Of a DNA stretch of 64,000 nt, positions 34,601-46,158 are shown piece by piece (the first letter of the stretch is position 1; each line of letters starts with the position of its first letter). The notes beneath the pieces are model-generated. The model did no database searches, was not told the DNA's origin, and saw only the letters and a list, made by a program, of their open reading frames with translations. The stretch is from the NCBI GenBank assembly GCA_963921825.1, contig OY997596.1:10049001-10113000 (forward strand). The letters are read 5' to 3'. The DNA comes from Erodium maritimum. Lineage: Eukaryota; Streptophyta; Magnoliopsida; Geraniales; Geraniaceae. The position numbers and the translations under genes are program-made.

Positions 34601-35435
34601 TTTTTTTGAAACGGGAGCTAGATATTATATTAACTGTGACATATCAATCTTACATAGTATGACATAATCGTCTCGGATTCCAGATTTGTGTCCCAATCGG
34701 CCGTAGCCCGTCAGGCGCTCATGGATCCATAAAGATAGTCTGCTTTGCCTCGCAGATCCGAACTCAAGAAATTCTTAATCCAACGTTTCAAAAAAATAGA
34801 CATCCCAAAACCTAGTCCTATCTAGGCAAGAATTTATTCGACCTAAAACAGGATAAAAAATTATCACACGAACGAAATAACAGACTACCAAATATGTGAT
34901 GCCAGTTCTTCTGGGCCCCGTGTCATTGGAGCGTTTTGGTATCGTCAATTCTTCGCCGTGATTCGTCCGGCCCCATCCCATCGTCCCTCATCCCGGATCC
35001 CAGATCCATCGAGGGAACAGAACCATGCTGGCTAGGGTGTGCCCCTTTGACGGATAGGCCCTAAACTGGCCCGCTGCAGATAGGAGACGGCGCATGGAGC
35101 ACGGGCCCCGGTGGACGGCAACAAGAGGGCCAAAGTGGCCATTGGCACTAGCTCGGTACCAAACCGGCGACGCAGGATCGGTAGCACGAGGTTGTGTGAC
35201 GGTTTGAACGGGCGGCTGCGACCTGCGAAGGTGGGCGGCGGCCAAAAGGATGTTGTAAAGAGAAAACGCTAGGAAGGGTACTGTTGAACTCATTAAAGGG
35301 TGAACCCGTCAAGAGTAGCGGAGCGTTTTACGTCAGAAGCTTCAATGGTGGATAAGGAAGGGGATAGGGGGAAGGGGGAGGAGGCTGCGCAGAGCAGCCC
35401 CTAGGGTTTCTCCGCAATGAAAACCATTGTTTTTC
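34601..35435 (-). mobile_element. ~0.8-kb polyA retroposon, copy 2
   Basis: Flanked by CGGGTCTAGAGATT (34587-34600) and CGGGTCTAGAAATT (35436-35449), 13 of 14 identical. A T-run at the left is followed by GAAACGGG, and GGCTGCTCTGCGCAGCC lies near the right (5') end. Colinear with copy 1 at 14812-15591, including CCGGATCCCAGATCC. No shared long frame, so probably non-coding. Confidence 0.8.
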
Positions 35436-35566
35436 CGGGTCTAGAAATTAAAAGTTGTCTTGGGTGACCATTCTCGTCTAACGACATATATTTATAATAC
35501 TTGGATATAAACCCACCTTTAGGAAACTAATTTGAAGCATTAAATTAGTAGATGCAATGATCACTA

Positions 35567-37443
35567 TTTTTTTTTTGATAAGCGAAGAAAATTTATTAGG
35601 CAAACGTTCTACAAGATAGTAAAACGAAGCAAGAGAAACGATCCTTAAAAGGACCTGTTTCCAAAACCGAAACAAGCATAAAGCCAACAAAAACAAATAC
35701 AGAACAGGGAGCAAACTAAACAGAGCACCGCCCATCTCGTCTACTTCCTATCCGGATTCAAGCAGAGAAATCGGTTAGATACCGAAACAGGACTCACTTC
35801 CGAAAAAACCTCAATCTCGCCATCCTCGACTTCCTCCTCAACCTCAATCTGCTGTGGAAATTCAAAACTTGGGGGATTTGCAACAGCCTTTTGCACAAAT
35901 CCGCTTGCTAAAGCTCCACGTCCCTTCTTTATTTTGTTTAGCAATATCAATAGTGAGAATTACCGCCGAACTCCTTTTATCAGCAGATGTTTTGGCTCTG
36001 GTCTGGTAAAACACAGTTGGAGGAACTGTCTTCTTTGGTTGTTCTTTTTTTGGACGACCACGTTTCTTTGGAACCTCTACGGGACTACTTTTTTTACTCA
36101 TAAGAATGTCCTTCCACGGACTACCTTCCAACCCGCTTTCCAAGAGTGGTTCTCCATCCAGAGACTTAATGACCTGCGTGTATGGACCCAAACCCTTAAC
36201 TGTTGGTCCCAAATCAGTGCCAATACGTTTAAAAATGTCAAACAAACTTGGATTACTGACCGACTTTTTAGCGCCTGGACCTGAGTCACCACTCGACACC
36301 CCAAAACCGGCCTCTTTTGGATCTGGATTTTGTGGCTTAACTGGGCCAGAACCAAAAAGCCCGATGGTTACACCTGATTCACCAATTGGACCAGAAGAAA
36401 CTGGGCCTACGACGAGAGAGGCAGGCCCAGTACCCACATGCACTCGCTGAATTCCTCCTTCTTCCTCGCGACTTTCAGTGTTTGGACGTAAATCACAGCT
36501 CTCATCACGACACTCTGATCGCAAAACAGAAAAGGGAATCGCTGAAATCCTGGGATTGATCTCCAACTGATCCCGCGAATCAGCTGCAATCAAAACCTGC
36601 CGAGATATCCTCCGATCAATCCTGTCGGCGTCTGGAACTTGCTCACCGTTCGGAGAAGCCGTGCCGGCGTCGTGAGCTTGCTCACTAGAGACAACACACA
36701 CCGGGGTCGAGTGTTTGTCGTCAGAGTCGACCCCCATATTCACCGGCAGTTTCTCCACGCATATGCTCTGTTTTTGTGCCTGTAAAATAGGGGATGTCGC
36801 CGGAGAGGAACCGTGTTTACGGGGGCGAGAAAAAGCGATGAATAGCTTGTAACCGTTCAGTGTGAATCCATTAAACGTCTCGATGACTTGTTGTGCCGAT
36901 TCCCTGCTCCTGAAAGTGACGAAACCGAAGTAAAAGCCATGACGGTTTGCTCTTTTCGGTAACGAGACGTTGACGATTTCACCGAAGGAGCCAAGTGCAT
37001 TGCGTGCCCAGTCTTCAGATGATCCATAAGGCAAGTTGTATATGAAAAGCTTCCCCTTGTCCACATCGTCTTTGCCGACCTTTTCCGTCCCTGAAACAGT
37101 GCCGGCCTGCTCCTCCGATCTCAAGAACGAGGCTGCTTCTGGCTTGGAGTGGGCTGTATGAGTCTTAGACTTGGTCATTTCCTGAACTTTGGCCGGACGT
37201 ACCTTGCCCTTTGATTGGAACTTGGCCGGATGTGTTAACTTCTCTCGATCCACTTGCTTTGTTTTGGTTGTGAAAATGGAACGGTAATCTCTGTAAAGAG
37301 ATAACAAAACTGAACCAAAAGAAGACAGAGATAAGAACTCCTCATCGAACTTACCGGAAATTGGTTTCTGGCCTACCGGAGTCATGGAGAGAATCTATGG
37401 TGAGGTATTGAAAGTATTTTTTGTGATTTCTTTTGATTTCATT
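35567..37443 (-). mobile_element. RRM-type ORF1-only LINE, copy 2 (1.9 kb)
   Basis: A perfect 11-bp target duplication AATGATCACTA stands at 35556-35566 and 37444-37454. The T-run at 35567 is the polyA of a minus-strand element, followed by the L1-like 3' end GATAAGCGAAGAAAATTTTA. A long ORF1 fills most of the element. The 5' leader is ~58 bp and the distance from ORF1 stop to tail ~285 bp. No ORF2 is present. With copy 1 this makes two independent insertions of the same truncated design. Confidence 0.9.
35862..37385 (-). CDS. LINE ORF1-type RRM protein with AT-hook-like motif (507 aa)
   Basis: One open frame of 507 codons. Residues ~12-40 form a conserved N-terminal block shared with copy 1. 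Residues ~112-187 are an RRM with RNP2 LFIYNL (113-118) and RNP1 GFYFGFVTF (150-158). Residues ~190-400 are low-complexity and Gly/Ser/Pro-rich. SPWKDIL (422-428) is shared with copy 1, and PKKRGRPKKEQPKK (~439-452) has the RGRP core of an AT-hook and could also act as a nuclear signal. Another frame (35950-35741) continues with an acidic stretch (EVEEEVEDGEIEVF), so the original C-terminus was probably changed by a frameshift near 35930. Expected role: RNA binding in retroposition. It is not a host splicing factor, as the target duplications and polyA show. Confidence 0.8.
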   Translation of the reverse strand: MTPVGQKPISGKFDEEFLSLSSFGSVLLSLYRDYRSIFTTKTKQVDREKLTHPAKFQSKGKVRPAKVQEMTKSKTHTAHSKPEAASFLRSEEQAGTVSGTEKVGKDDVDKGKLFIYNLPYGSSEDWARNALGSFGEIVNVSLPKRANRHGFYFGFVTFRSRESAQQVIETFNGFTLNGYKLFIAFSRPRKHGSSPATSPILQAQKQSICVEKLPVNMGVDSDDKHSTPVCVVSSEQAHDAGTASPNGEQVPDADRIDRRISRQVLIAADSRDQLEINPRISAIPFSVLRSECRDESCDLRPNTESREEEGGIQRVHVGTGPASLVVGPVSSGPIGESGVTIGLFGSGPVKPQNPDPKEAGFGVSSGDSGPGAKKSVSNPSLFDIFKRIGTDLGPTVKGLGPYTQVIKSLDGEPLLESGLEGSPWKDILMSKKSSPVEVPKKRGRPKKEQPKKTVPPTVFYQTRAKTSADKRSSAVILTIDIAKQNKEGTWSFSKRICAKGCCKSPKF

Positions 37444-37499
37444 AATGATCACTAATTTTTGGGAGGGATTAGAACATAAATAAAAAAATAACTTAGAAT

Positions 37500-38790
37500 T
37501 TCAGTATATTTTATTTTGAGCGAAAGATAAGAATTTCATTATTTTAGAAAAGAGTCATTACATGTTTGAAATCGTCGAGAGGTCGAATAATAATTCTATA
37601 ACAAGAGACCGTCGAGTACGGATTTTAAAAAAAATCGTAGAGGCCAACTGAAATAAAATTATTAAACTGGCGAGACTGATGAGGATTGTTTAAGGTGTGG
37701 CCTAAGCGCTACTTGATCCTATGGAGATGACTCATTTCCTCTGGTTGAAAATCTAACCTAACTTCATCAGTAATATAGGGAGGAATGGCTTTTAGCATGG
37801 ACATGTCCAAAGTCGAGTCCATGTAGCCATGGTATCCACTCATCTCTTATGGCAAGGTTGTTTACCAGCCCTCACCTGATCATCACCGGGTTCTCCAGCT
37901 AACCTACACTTCATTCCGGTCCTTGGGTCAATGTCCTTACTGACCAAACGCCCTACTGATCGTCCTCAAGCATTGGTGTGATCCTCAGTATGGTTTCCTT
38001 CCTGGGAGGATGCAAAGCCATAAACTTCCCGACCATTCCAAATTGTTGGCGGGCCAGGACACGCGGATCCATGGACGCGTAGGGACTAGCACCTCCATGT
38101 CCTCCTCCTCCTCAATCGAGCAAGAGGAGAGGCTCTACTGGAGATTAGCAGTCTATGAGACAGGTAAACTAGGCAGGATCGGGATAGCCGATGCAAGGAT
38201 TGATTCCGTTGGCGGCAGTGGAACCCCCCCCCCCCCGACGCAGCATGTAATCCGGCATAGCCTAGAGAGAGGGTATTACCATAATAAGATCGACGTTCGG
38301 TAGTGGGAGCGGGATGCAAACCGAGATTCCTTCTTTCCCAAGCAAGTGTCCTTGGCCAAACTGGAACGCTCCAAGGGAGGTTCGAAATTCAGACGCCTCG
38401 TTGACCTAAGGGCGCCATCACCGTGGGTAAGGGAGAGGAGCAGCGGTGAATTGTTTGTCGCCGATGCAGGTAGGGCTTTAGGTGGTTGGCCCCTTCTTGG
38501 TGTCAATAGAGGGGGCACCGTGTAGTGATCCCCGTAGAGAACTCCACGATGGTTGTGTGTGGCAATAGAGTCATGGTTGGTATCGGAGTCGATGGCTTCG
38601 ACTTCCTCTTTCGATGACCCTTTAATGGAATAACAACGTCCATGGAACAGCGTGATGGGGGGACAGCCAAGCCTTCAATCATTGGTGTTGGAGAGGGACA
38701 TGTGCGGTGGACATGGGCGCGACGATGGCAGGCGGGGGTGACAACATAGTTAGGCTAAGCGCTAGGGTTTCTTCGGGAGATACTAATAAC
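37500..38790 (-). mobile_element. LINE derivative of the zinc-knuckle family, copy E (decayed)
   Basis: The stretch GGTTGTTTACCAGCCCTCACC near 37857 matches copy B near 12922, and downstream blocks follow the ORF1 half of that family, again on the minus strand and without ORF2. Short frames are broken. A C run (38224-38237) lies inside. The ends are approximate and no target duplication was found. Confidence 0.5.
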
Positions 38791-38802
38791 GTGAGAGAAT
38801 AT

Positions 38803-41800
38803 TGTAGATACAGGAACCCAACACGACCTAGCGTGGAGATATAAATTGTTAAACTCCGATAAATTTATGTATATTTATAAAGTATGTCATTAATAAACAA
38901 ATTTAGTTAACCTTTATGAAGGAAAAAATAATAATCAATTGCAGCAAAACACATACCTGATAGCAGCGGAGTTCAGAGAAAAACCAGGTAGAATCACCGA
39001 CTCGTTAGTCACGCCGTAATCACGAGGAAGGCGGCGAATAATCACAATATAACTTATATATATGTCTAGAATGTATTATAAAGGATATGAGAAACTTATC
39101 GCAGAAAATTGATCTCCCAATTTTCTGTGAAGGATAAGTTGTTCTTTCCCACTACCAGAGAGTCCTATTTATATGTGATTTCTAAGTAACTGCATAGCAG
39201 TTTCTATCATAATCAGTTTCTATAATAAGTTACTAAATAACTGATTATCTATCTCTTCACATATAATATCTTACGTGGCAATAGACACCTATCTTGGGTG
39301 TACCACTTCCAACATCTCCCACTACCCAAGATGGGTGATGAGTCAATTTGTGATACCAAAATACATTTTCTAAAGAATCATACTTATAAGTACATCGTGC
39401 GACCTGCGAGCATTATAGGTTATATGTTATGCACTCGTTAGAGATACACAACAACCACAACTTCACAACTTTTAGTGATATGCGTATGTCTCGATGTACC
39501 CCATACTTTTCTTGGCATGTCGGTCTAAGCATACTTAATCCCTCAAATGTTATTAAAGCTATGCTTAACCTTTTTCATGTGTAATCACAATCATGTCTAG
39601 TCCTCTATAGGTGACATGATTGGTCGACCGGTGAATACACGTACGAGATGTACACAAAAACAAGTCTTCCTTTCCAATTATCATTCCTTCATTTTAGTCT
39701 AAGCGCTTTCCTAGACATATTTCGTAAGGTCGAATTATTCATGACCATAGAAATTATGCTAAAGTAGCTGTCATTAACTACAATGTCAAAATAAAATCGA
39801 AAGTAAAATAGGGTACGTAAGGCTTAATATGCCTTAGTGGACTCACACAGTGAGGAAGCATGGATTCATTCACTCACTTCCTTGGTCGATTTAAGCACAT
39901 GTGGTATGACTCACATGTTGAGGTGTTAATTCTCCATATTTCAGTTTTGGAGCGTATGTCTTTCTATCATATTTGATACACCGCACAGATATTCATTCTT
40001 GCAAGCATATACTTTTCTCTTAAGTATATACTAAAATCTCATATCTGGCTTTAAGTACAGGTTTGGTGAATGGTGGGACATCCACCCGATCAGAATGTTG
40101 TTATGATCTCATCTTGAAAAATACATTTCAAGGCGACTTCAAGTTATAATTTTTTTTTCACTTACTTTCTTAGCCATTTAGCCATTTCAGAGTTAAGTTT
40201 TCAAGTCTCGTCTTTACTTGCTTATCTAGCAATAAAGGCGATTATCCGTTTGAGTGGATCAATCTTACACCTGTATGACATACTGTTTTATCTTGTATGT
40301 ATATATGTTTGTATCATAGGTAAAATACTCATATAATTAATTAACGAATAAAGATACATAGTTCATATCATCCGAAGATGAATCACTCCCACTGTGAAAG
40401 ACAAAAGTAAATCATATTCTATGAAAACCCAAAGATCTAACATGGTTCTGATATACATCGCTTGGTATGGGTTTAGTGAGAGGATCTGCTACCATGTCAT
40501 GCGTAGAAATATATTGGATGGCTACTTCTTTCTGCGCAACTATGTCTCTGACATAATTATACTTGATGTCTATGTGTTTGGTTCTTCCATGATATTTTGG
40601 ATCCTTTGTGTAAGCCATTGCAGCTTGGCTTTCACAAAAAATTGATACTGGTTTCGAAACATCTTTTGTCAAATCCAAATGTTGGAGGAATCTTCTAAGC
40701 CAAACAGCTTCTTGCGCAGCTGACGAACAAGCAACAAACTCTGCCTCCATTTGTTGATAATGTCACGCCCCAAATCCGATTTTGACCGGACTCGAGACGT
40801 GAACTAAAACAGTAAAAGTAAAGCAATTTAATAATGTAGAAAAGGTCTCAAGATAACAATTTAAAGCTCCGAAAAACCCCAACTAGTCAACAGCTCGGTA
40901 AAACACGTAATAAAAGAGTTCGAAAGACAGTACGTCTCTAGACAAGCTAGCCTAGGACCCTCGTTAGATCCCAAGCATCGAGCATCCAGCTAGTACGAAT
41001 CCCGCTCAAGACCTGAAATACAACAAGGTAAGGGGTGAGCTTTTGCTCAGTAGGAAAAGTAGTTAAGGTTATGAACATCAGTTCAATACCACGAGTAACC
41101 GTCCAATTAGGGCATACTAGTAAAGCATAGCTATCAACAATGCCCACGGAACAAGTATCAACCACTAATCACCCTCGTAAGATCAAAAAACACAAATAAT
41201 ACAATGCACAAAGCCAATCAGCACGCACAGCACACATAGCAGAATAATACATAACTTAGTACAACCGACCTCAACATCACCGGCTATCGCAGCCGCTCCA
41301 TTTATATCGTACCGGAACACAAAGCATCGGTCCCGACATCTTCCCGTCACGTAGAATCGGGGTAACATCCCAGACCGGAAATCCCTCAGTCGGACGTCTT
41401 CCCGGCACACAGACTCGGGGCCTCACGCATACCAGACCGGCACATACCTTGGTCATACGCCTTCCCGGACCACATAGCATCGGGGTAATGGTTAAACCGT
41501 CCTCGTCCTCGATACTCTCCACTGGCATACTCTCTCAGTAGGAGAATACTCTCCACCCACCTCCTCTTGGAACACACAGCAGGAGAACAACACGCATCAC
41601 AAGCCATAGTTCGACCACGGTATACCAACCGAGCCAACTCACCCTAACACACAAATCGGTCCATCACTCACCCGATCATATCACAACCAAGGATTCACAT
41701 CACATCAAACACGGCACACTTGCCCACACATAATCACAACATGCCCACTAAGTATAACATAACATGATTCTTAATCTTATCAACACTTAGTCACACATCA

Positions 41801-44800
41801 TGCATCTCAATCAAAGATCAGGCATTTCAATCAGCAAACAACCTAAGGCTCGACATGGCCATTCTACCAGCACGGCAATTTCCCAAGAATTGAAAGCAAT
41901 TACTCTAGTGAATCACATCCTACATGCACACTAAGACTCGTCCGGTTATTAATGTAATTGAAAGCGGTTATTCTAGTGAATCACATCCTATATGCGAACT
42001 AGGACATTTCCGGTTATTATTATTATTAACATGCATGCATACTAGTAACTTTCCGTAATTAAACCGGTATTCGCTACGTTCCCTACCTCAAAAGCAGACA
42101 ACGGTCAACTCCTAGCTGCTGACGTCCTGGCTCGCTTCCCCCTCCACTTCACGAGATCCAACTGTCTCTTCTCCCGTCACGCTCGGGTCCAAGGTCTAAG
42201 ATTACAAGCAATACACGAATTAATGCTAATTCAAGTGTGGATTAAAGAGGGAAATACCCAAACTAATCCCAATTGCACAACTTGTCAAAATGGGCCCGGG
42301 AGGCCCTTTTTTTCCGGAATCGGGAAAACGTCCCTCGGGACTCCGAAAGTCCCCCTTTTTGTTTCTAATCGTCCTAATTAAGTTTACTTGTTCCAATGAA
42401 CTTGACGGAAACAAAATTCCGGGGTCCGAGCCTTTCCAAATTCGCAATTTAAGTTTCTAAACGCTTTTTCCGAAATTCCATAAATCACCTCCATAATTCG
42501 TTCTGGGTGTGAAAACATCGTCCCGGGGGTCAATCACGACCGTCACAATTTCCAAACCACCAAAACCCGGCTATGTGGGCCTCACGGCCACACATGGGCG
42601 TGTGTGGCTCAATCGGTCGGCCGGCCATGGTTCATAGGTGTCGGACCATGGTCGGTCCCTTCCAAGGGTGGCCGGACCATGGCCGGTCATTTCCCTCACC
42701 AGTGGCCGGATTCCGGCGACCAGTCGGAGCTCCGGCGAGCCTCCGATCACTGGAAAAATATTTAAAAAATTCTCCAACAAGCTCTTAACTAGTTCTAGGT
42801 TCTCTATAACACCATTTTTAAGCTTTAGAGCTTCAATTTCCACCTCAAATCATCCAAAGTTTCAAGACTCAAGTGGGTTTCATCAAAAACTACTCAAATC
42901 AAGTTATTTCTCTCATCTAACTCCACCTCTTCTTCAAACATTAACATTTAAGCCAACCAACACTCAAAACTCACTAGTTCAAGTCATCTCTACTCAAACC
43001 CATAAATCCAATTTCATCAACTAAGGAAATAAAGCATACCAACTTTAAAAAATGGAGAGATGAAGAAGATGAGGTAAATTTGAGAGGATTTGGTGTAGAG
43101 ATGGCTAGAAAGGAGCTTCCTTTATCTTGCTTCTTCTTCAAGCTTCAAGGAGCAATAATGGAGGTTTGCTCTCTCTCTCCTCTCACTAGTAATGTTAGGA
43201 CAAGGTGTGAAAATGAGCAGAAACTTTGCTCCCATGTGCTCTTATCTTCAATGTGGAAATGTCTTTTTCGTCCTTTTGCCCCCCTCTCTCTCCTTTGTCC
43301 TTATGTGGGGACCATTTGGTCTTTTCACCCCCCTTTTCTTCCCTTCCAAGCTAACATGGAAATGTGTCCACGTGGGGACCATTCCTACCCCAAAATATCT
43401 CAGCCCTTATTATTTTATTCGATAATAATTCAAAATCGACCAAGTTTAACCCGAGTTTGACTTTTTCACAAAAGGTGTCATTTGAAAGGAAATGACCCAA
43501 CTAAGCTAACCGTAACGACGGCTAAGCTTTTTGGGTCCCGGAAAGGTCCTGAATGACTCCCAAAGTCATCGATTGACTTTTCCGGAAAAAAGTCAACTTT
43601 CGCCAAAAACATCTGGTTCGACCAGGATCGACCGGGGGCGGTTCTTATAGATAAGGCGATACATGTTTGTTTCTTACTGCTCCATGATATGGCGCCATTG
43701 TTGAGTAAGAATACATCAGAAGTGGATTTACATTCATCTAGGTCTCCACCCCAATCAGCATTAGTGAATCCTTCTAATTTTAAATCGTGTCCTTGATAGC
43801 ACAAATAGTAGTATGCAGTCCCTTTAAGGTATCTGAGAATTCTTTTGACTGCTTTCCAATGTTCTCTTCCTGGGTTCGACTGATACCGGCTTACCAATCC
43901 CACGGCATAACAAATGTCAGGCTTCGTGCACATCATTGCATACATCAGGCATCCTATAGCACTTGAATAAGGAACGTTTTTCATATCATCCTTTTCTGCA
44001 AGAGTTTTGGGACATAGGTTAAGACTTAAGGTCTCGCCTTTGGAAACTGGATTGTCATTTGGTTTGCAGCAATGCATTTTAAATCTTTCAAGCACTTTCT
44101 TCATGTATGGCTCTTGCGACAATGCTAAGAATTTATTTTTACGATCTCTATAAATCTTAACACCAAGAATGTAAGCTGCCTCTCCCATGTCTTTCATGTC
44201 AAAATTGGAAGACACCCAATTTCTAATGTGAATGACAAAATCCTTGTTATTACCTGCCAACAGTATGTCATCTACATACAATGACAAGATTGCAAAACTT
44301 TGATTTGATCGTTTAACATTAACACAATGGTCTTCATCTATCATTTTAAAATCAAAGGAAATCATAGCTTGATGAAATCTTAAATACCATTGTCGGGATT
44401 ATTGTTTTAAACCATATATGGATCCTTGCAATTTGCAAACTTTAGATTCTTGACCTTTAACTTCAAAACCTAAAGGTTGATCCATATAAATTTTCTCATC
44501 CAATCCTCCATTTAGAAATGCGGTTTCAACATCCATTTGATGCAATTCTAAATCCATATTAGCAACAATAGCTAATATTAAACGAGCAGATGTAAACCTG
44601 ACTACTGGAGAAAAAGTTTCTTCATAGTCTATACCTTCTTGTTGGGTATAACCTTTTGCAACCAGGCAAGCCTTGTACCTTTCTATAGTACCGTCCGCTT
44701 TTCTTTTTAATTTGAGAATCCATTTGTTCCCAATGGATTTACGACCTTTTGGAAGGTCGACTAAACTCCAAACTTGATTAGTGTTCATGGACTCCATTTC

Positions 44801-45666
44801 TTCTTCCATTGCTTTTCTCCATTCTTCTTTTGTAGAACCAGAAAGAGCTTCTTTAACAGTTTTGGGCTCATCATCATCCTGCTGAGTAACCATAAAAATT
44901 TCTCCCTCGATTTCGAAAGGACGACGAGGAATTAATTTTCGATCACTTCTATGTAATGTTGGTTCTACATTTGTGGATGCACTTGGCACATGACTCCCAC
45001 TCAGTTCAAAATATTGAGGCGTATCCTCAGTATCCTGAACTGGAAAATTTTGTGGCACATCATTCATGTTATCATCTATCTCATATAATGCCATGTTTTT
45101 GTCCACCTCACCCCTAGTAGGGAAGTCATTTTCTAAAAATGTAGCATCTCGTGATTCAAGTTCAGTGATACTTCCATCAACATGTTCCCCTAGAAACACA
45201 TAACCTTTTGAATGTTCTGAGTATCTAATAAAGATACATTTCTTTCCACGTGGACCCAATTTTCCATATTTATGAGAAGAGTCGTGAATATATGTTGCTG
45301 ATCCCCAAGACCACAAGTAAGTCAAGTCAGGTTTTCGACATGTCCATAATTCGTAAGGTGTGGAAGATACCGATTTAGAGGGCACACGATTAAGAACATA
45401 TGTGGCACTTAATAAGGCATCTCTCTAAAAAGAAATTCGGAGATTCGCTTGAGCCATCATTGATCTAACCATTTCAAGTAAAGTCCGATTTCTTCTCACG
45501 ATTAAGAACATATGAAGGATAAGTTGTTCTTTCCCACTACCAGAGAGTCCTATTTATATATGATTTCTAGGTAACCGCATAGCACTAAATAACCGATTAT
45601 CTATCTCTTCCCATATAATATCTTACGTGGCAATAGGCACCTATCTTGGGTGTACCACTTCCAACA
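38803..45666 (-). mobile_element. Broken Ty1/copia element (minus), with a nested solo LTR
   Basis: Parts, in minus-strand order: a remnant of the 5' LTR (right end 45666, TGTTGGAAGTGGTACACCC), the end of the integrase region, reverse transcriptase (45385-44399, then the catalytic YVDD block near 44280), RNase H, a ~1-kb 3' stretch, the purine tract AGTGGGAGA next to 39315, and the 3' LTR (about 38803-39314, left edge uncertain). The two LTR remnants share GAAGGATAAGTTGTTCTTTC and CCTATCTTGGGTGTACCACT. It is incomplete and clearly broken in several places, so it is a fossil. The solo LTR at 40761-43649 sits inside its RNase H region. Confidence 0.85.
40761..43649 (-). mobile_element. Solo gypsy-type LTR nested in the copia element
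   Basis: 2,889 bp, TGTCACGCCCC at the left and GCGGTTCTTATA at the right (the sister copy at 47558 ends TTACA). GATAA lies directly on both sides (40756-40760 and 43650-43654), a perfect 5-bp target duplication. Copia RNase H coding sequence lies on both sides of it. It is related to the LTR at 47558 over its length and to the last part of the LTR at 5046. Confidence 0.9.
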
Positions 45667-46155
45667 CTCTATTCGAGGTATGTTCCTGCGAGTCCGGTTT
45701 GTGATCAATGTGGTAGAAGGGAATCAGTGTGCCACATTCTTTTTTAGTGCTCTGATATTTGTAACATATGGAACAAGGTGGGATTAGTTTGTTCTGGGAA
45801 AGACATTGATCCCGAGTTCGGCTGGAACATTGTTGGAGTTAAGAAGAAATGGCTTGGTTGGGAAAGTGGGTGTTATGTGGTGGGAAATTTGGCTTGTAAG
45901 GGTGTGATACAAGCTAAATGATAGAAACTCCATTCCTCTGTGAACCCGCAATTTTCTCAAGAACTAGCAATTCATTTCCCCATATTTGTGTTTTGGGGGA
46001 ATACAAAATCTAACATTTCCTTACCAATCACTCACCGAATACATATCCCCCTCTTGTGAGGAGAATTTGTTCCTCTTACGTTCCCGGAAAGGACCTTCAT
46101 TATGATTCAATAGTCTGTTGGCTTTGGCACCACTCCCCGTGCCTTCTGCACTACC
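45667..46155 (+). other. LINE zf-RVT fragment and spacer
   Basis: The plus strand of ~45680-45790 reads CDQCGRRESVCHILF, then (after a stop) CSDICNIWNKVG, matching the C..C...E...H.F..C....W zinc-binding block found near the end of plant LINE ORF2 proteins. The remainder to 46155 shows nothing recognisable. Confidence 0.5.
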
Positions 46156-46158
46156 TAA

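Noticed and set aside
35862-37385. Reading the RRM frame as a host splicing factor
   Set aside because: Flanking target duplications, polyA tail and a second copy at 27324 show it belongs to a LINE-type insertion.
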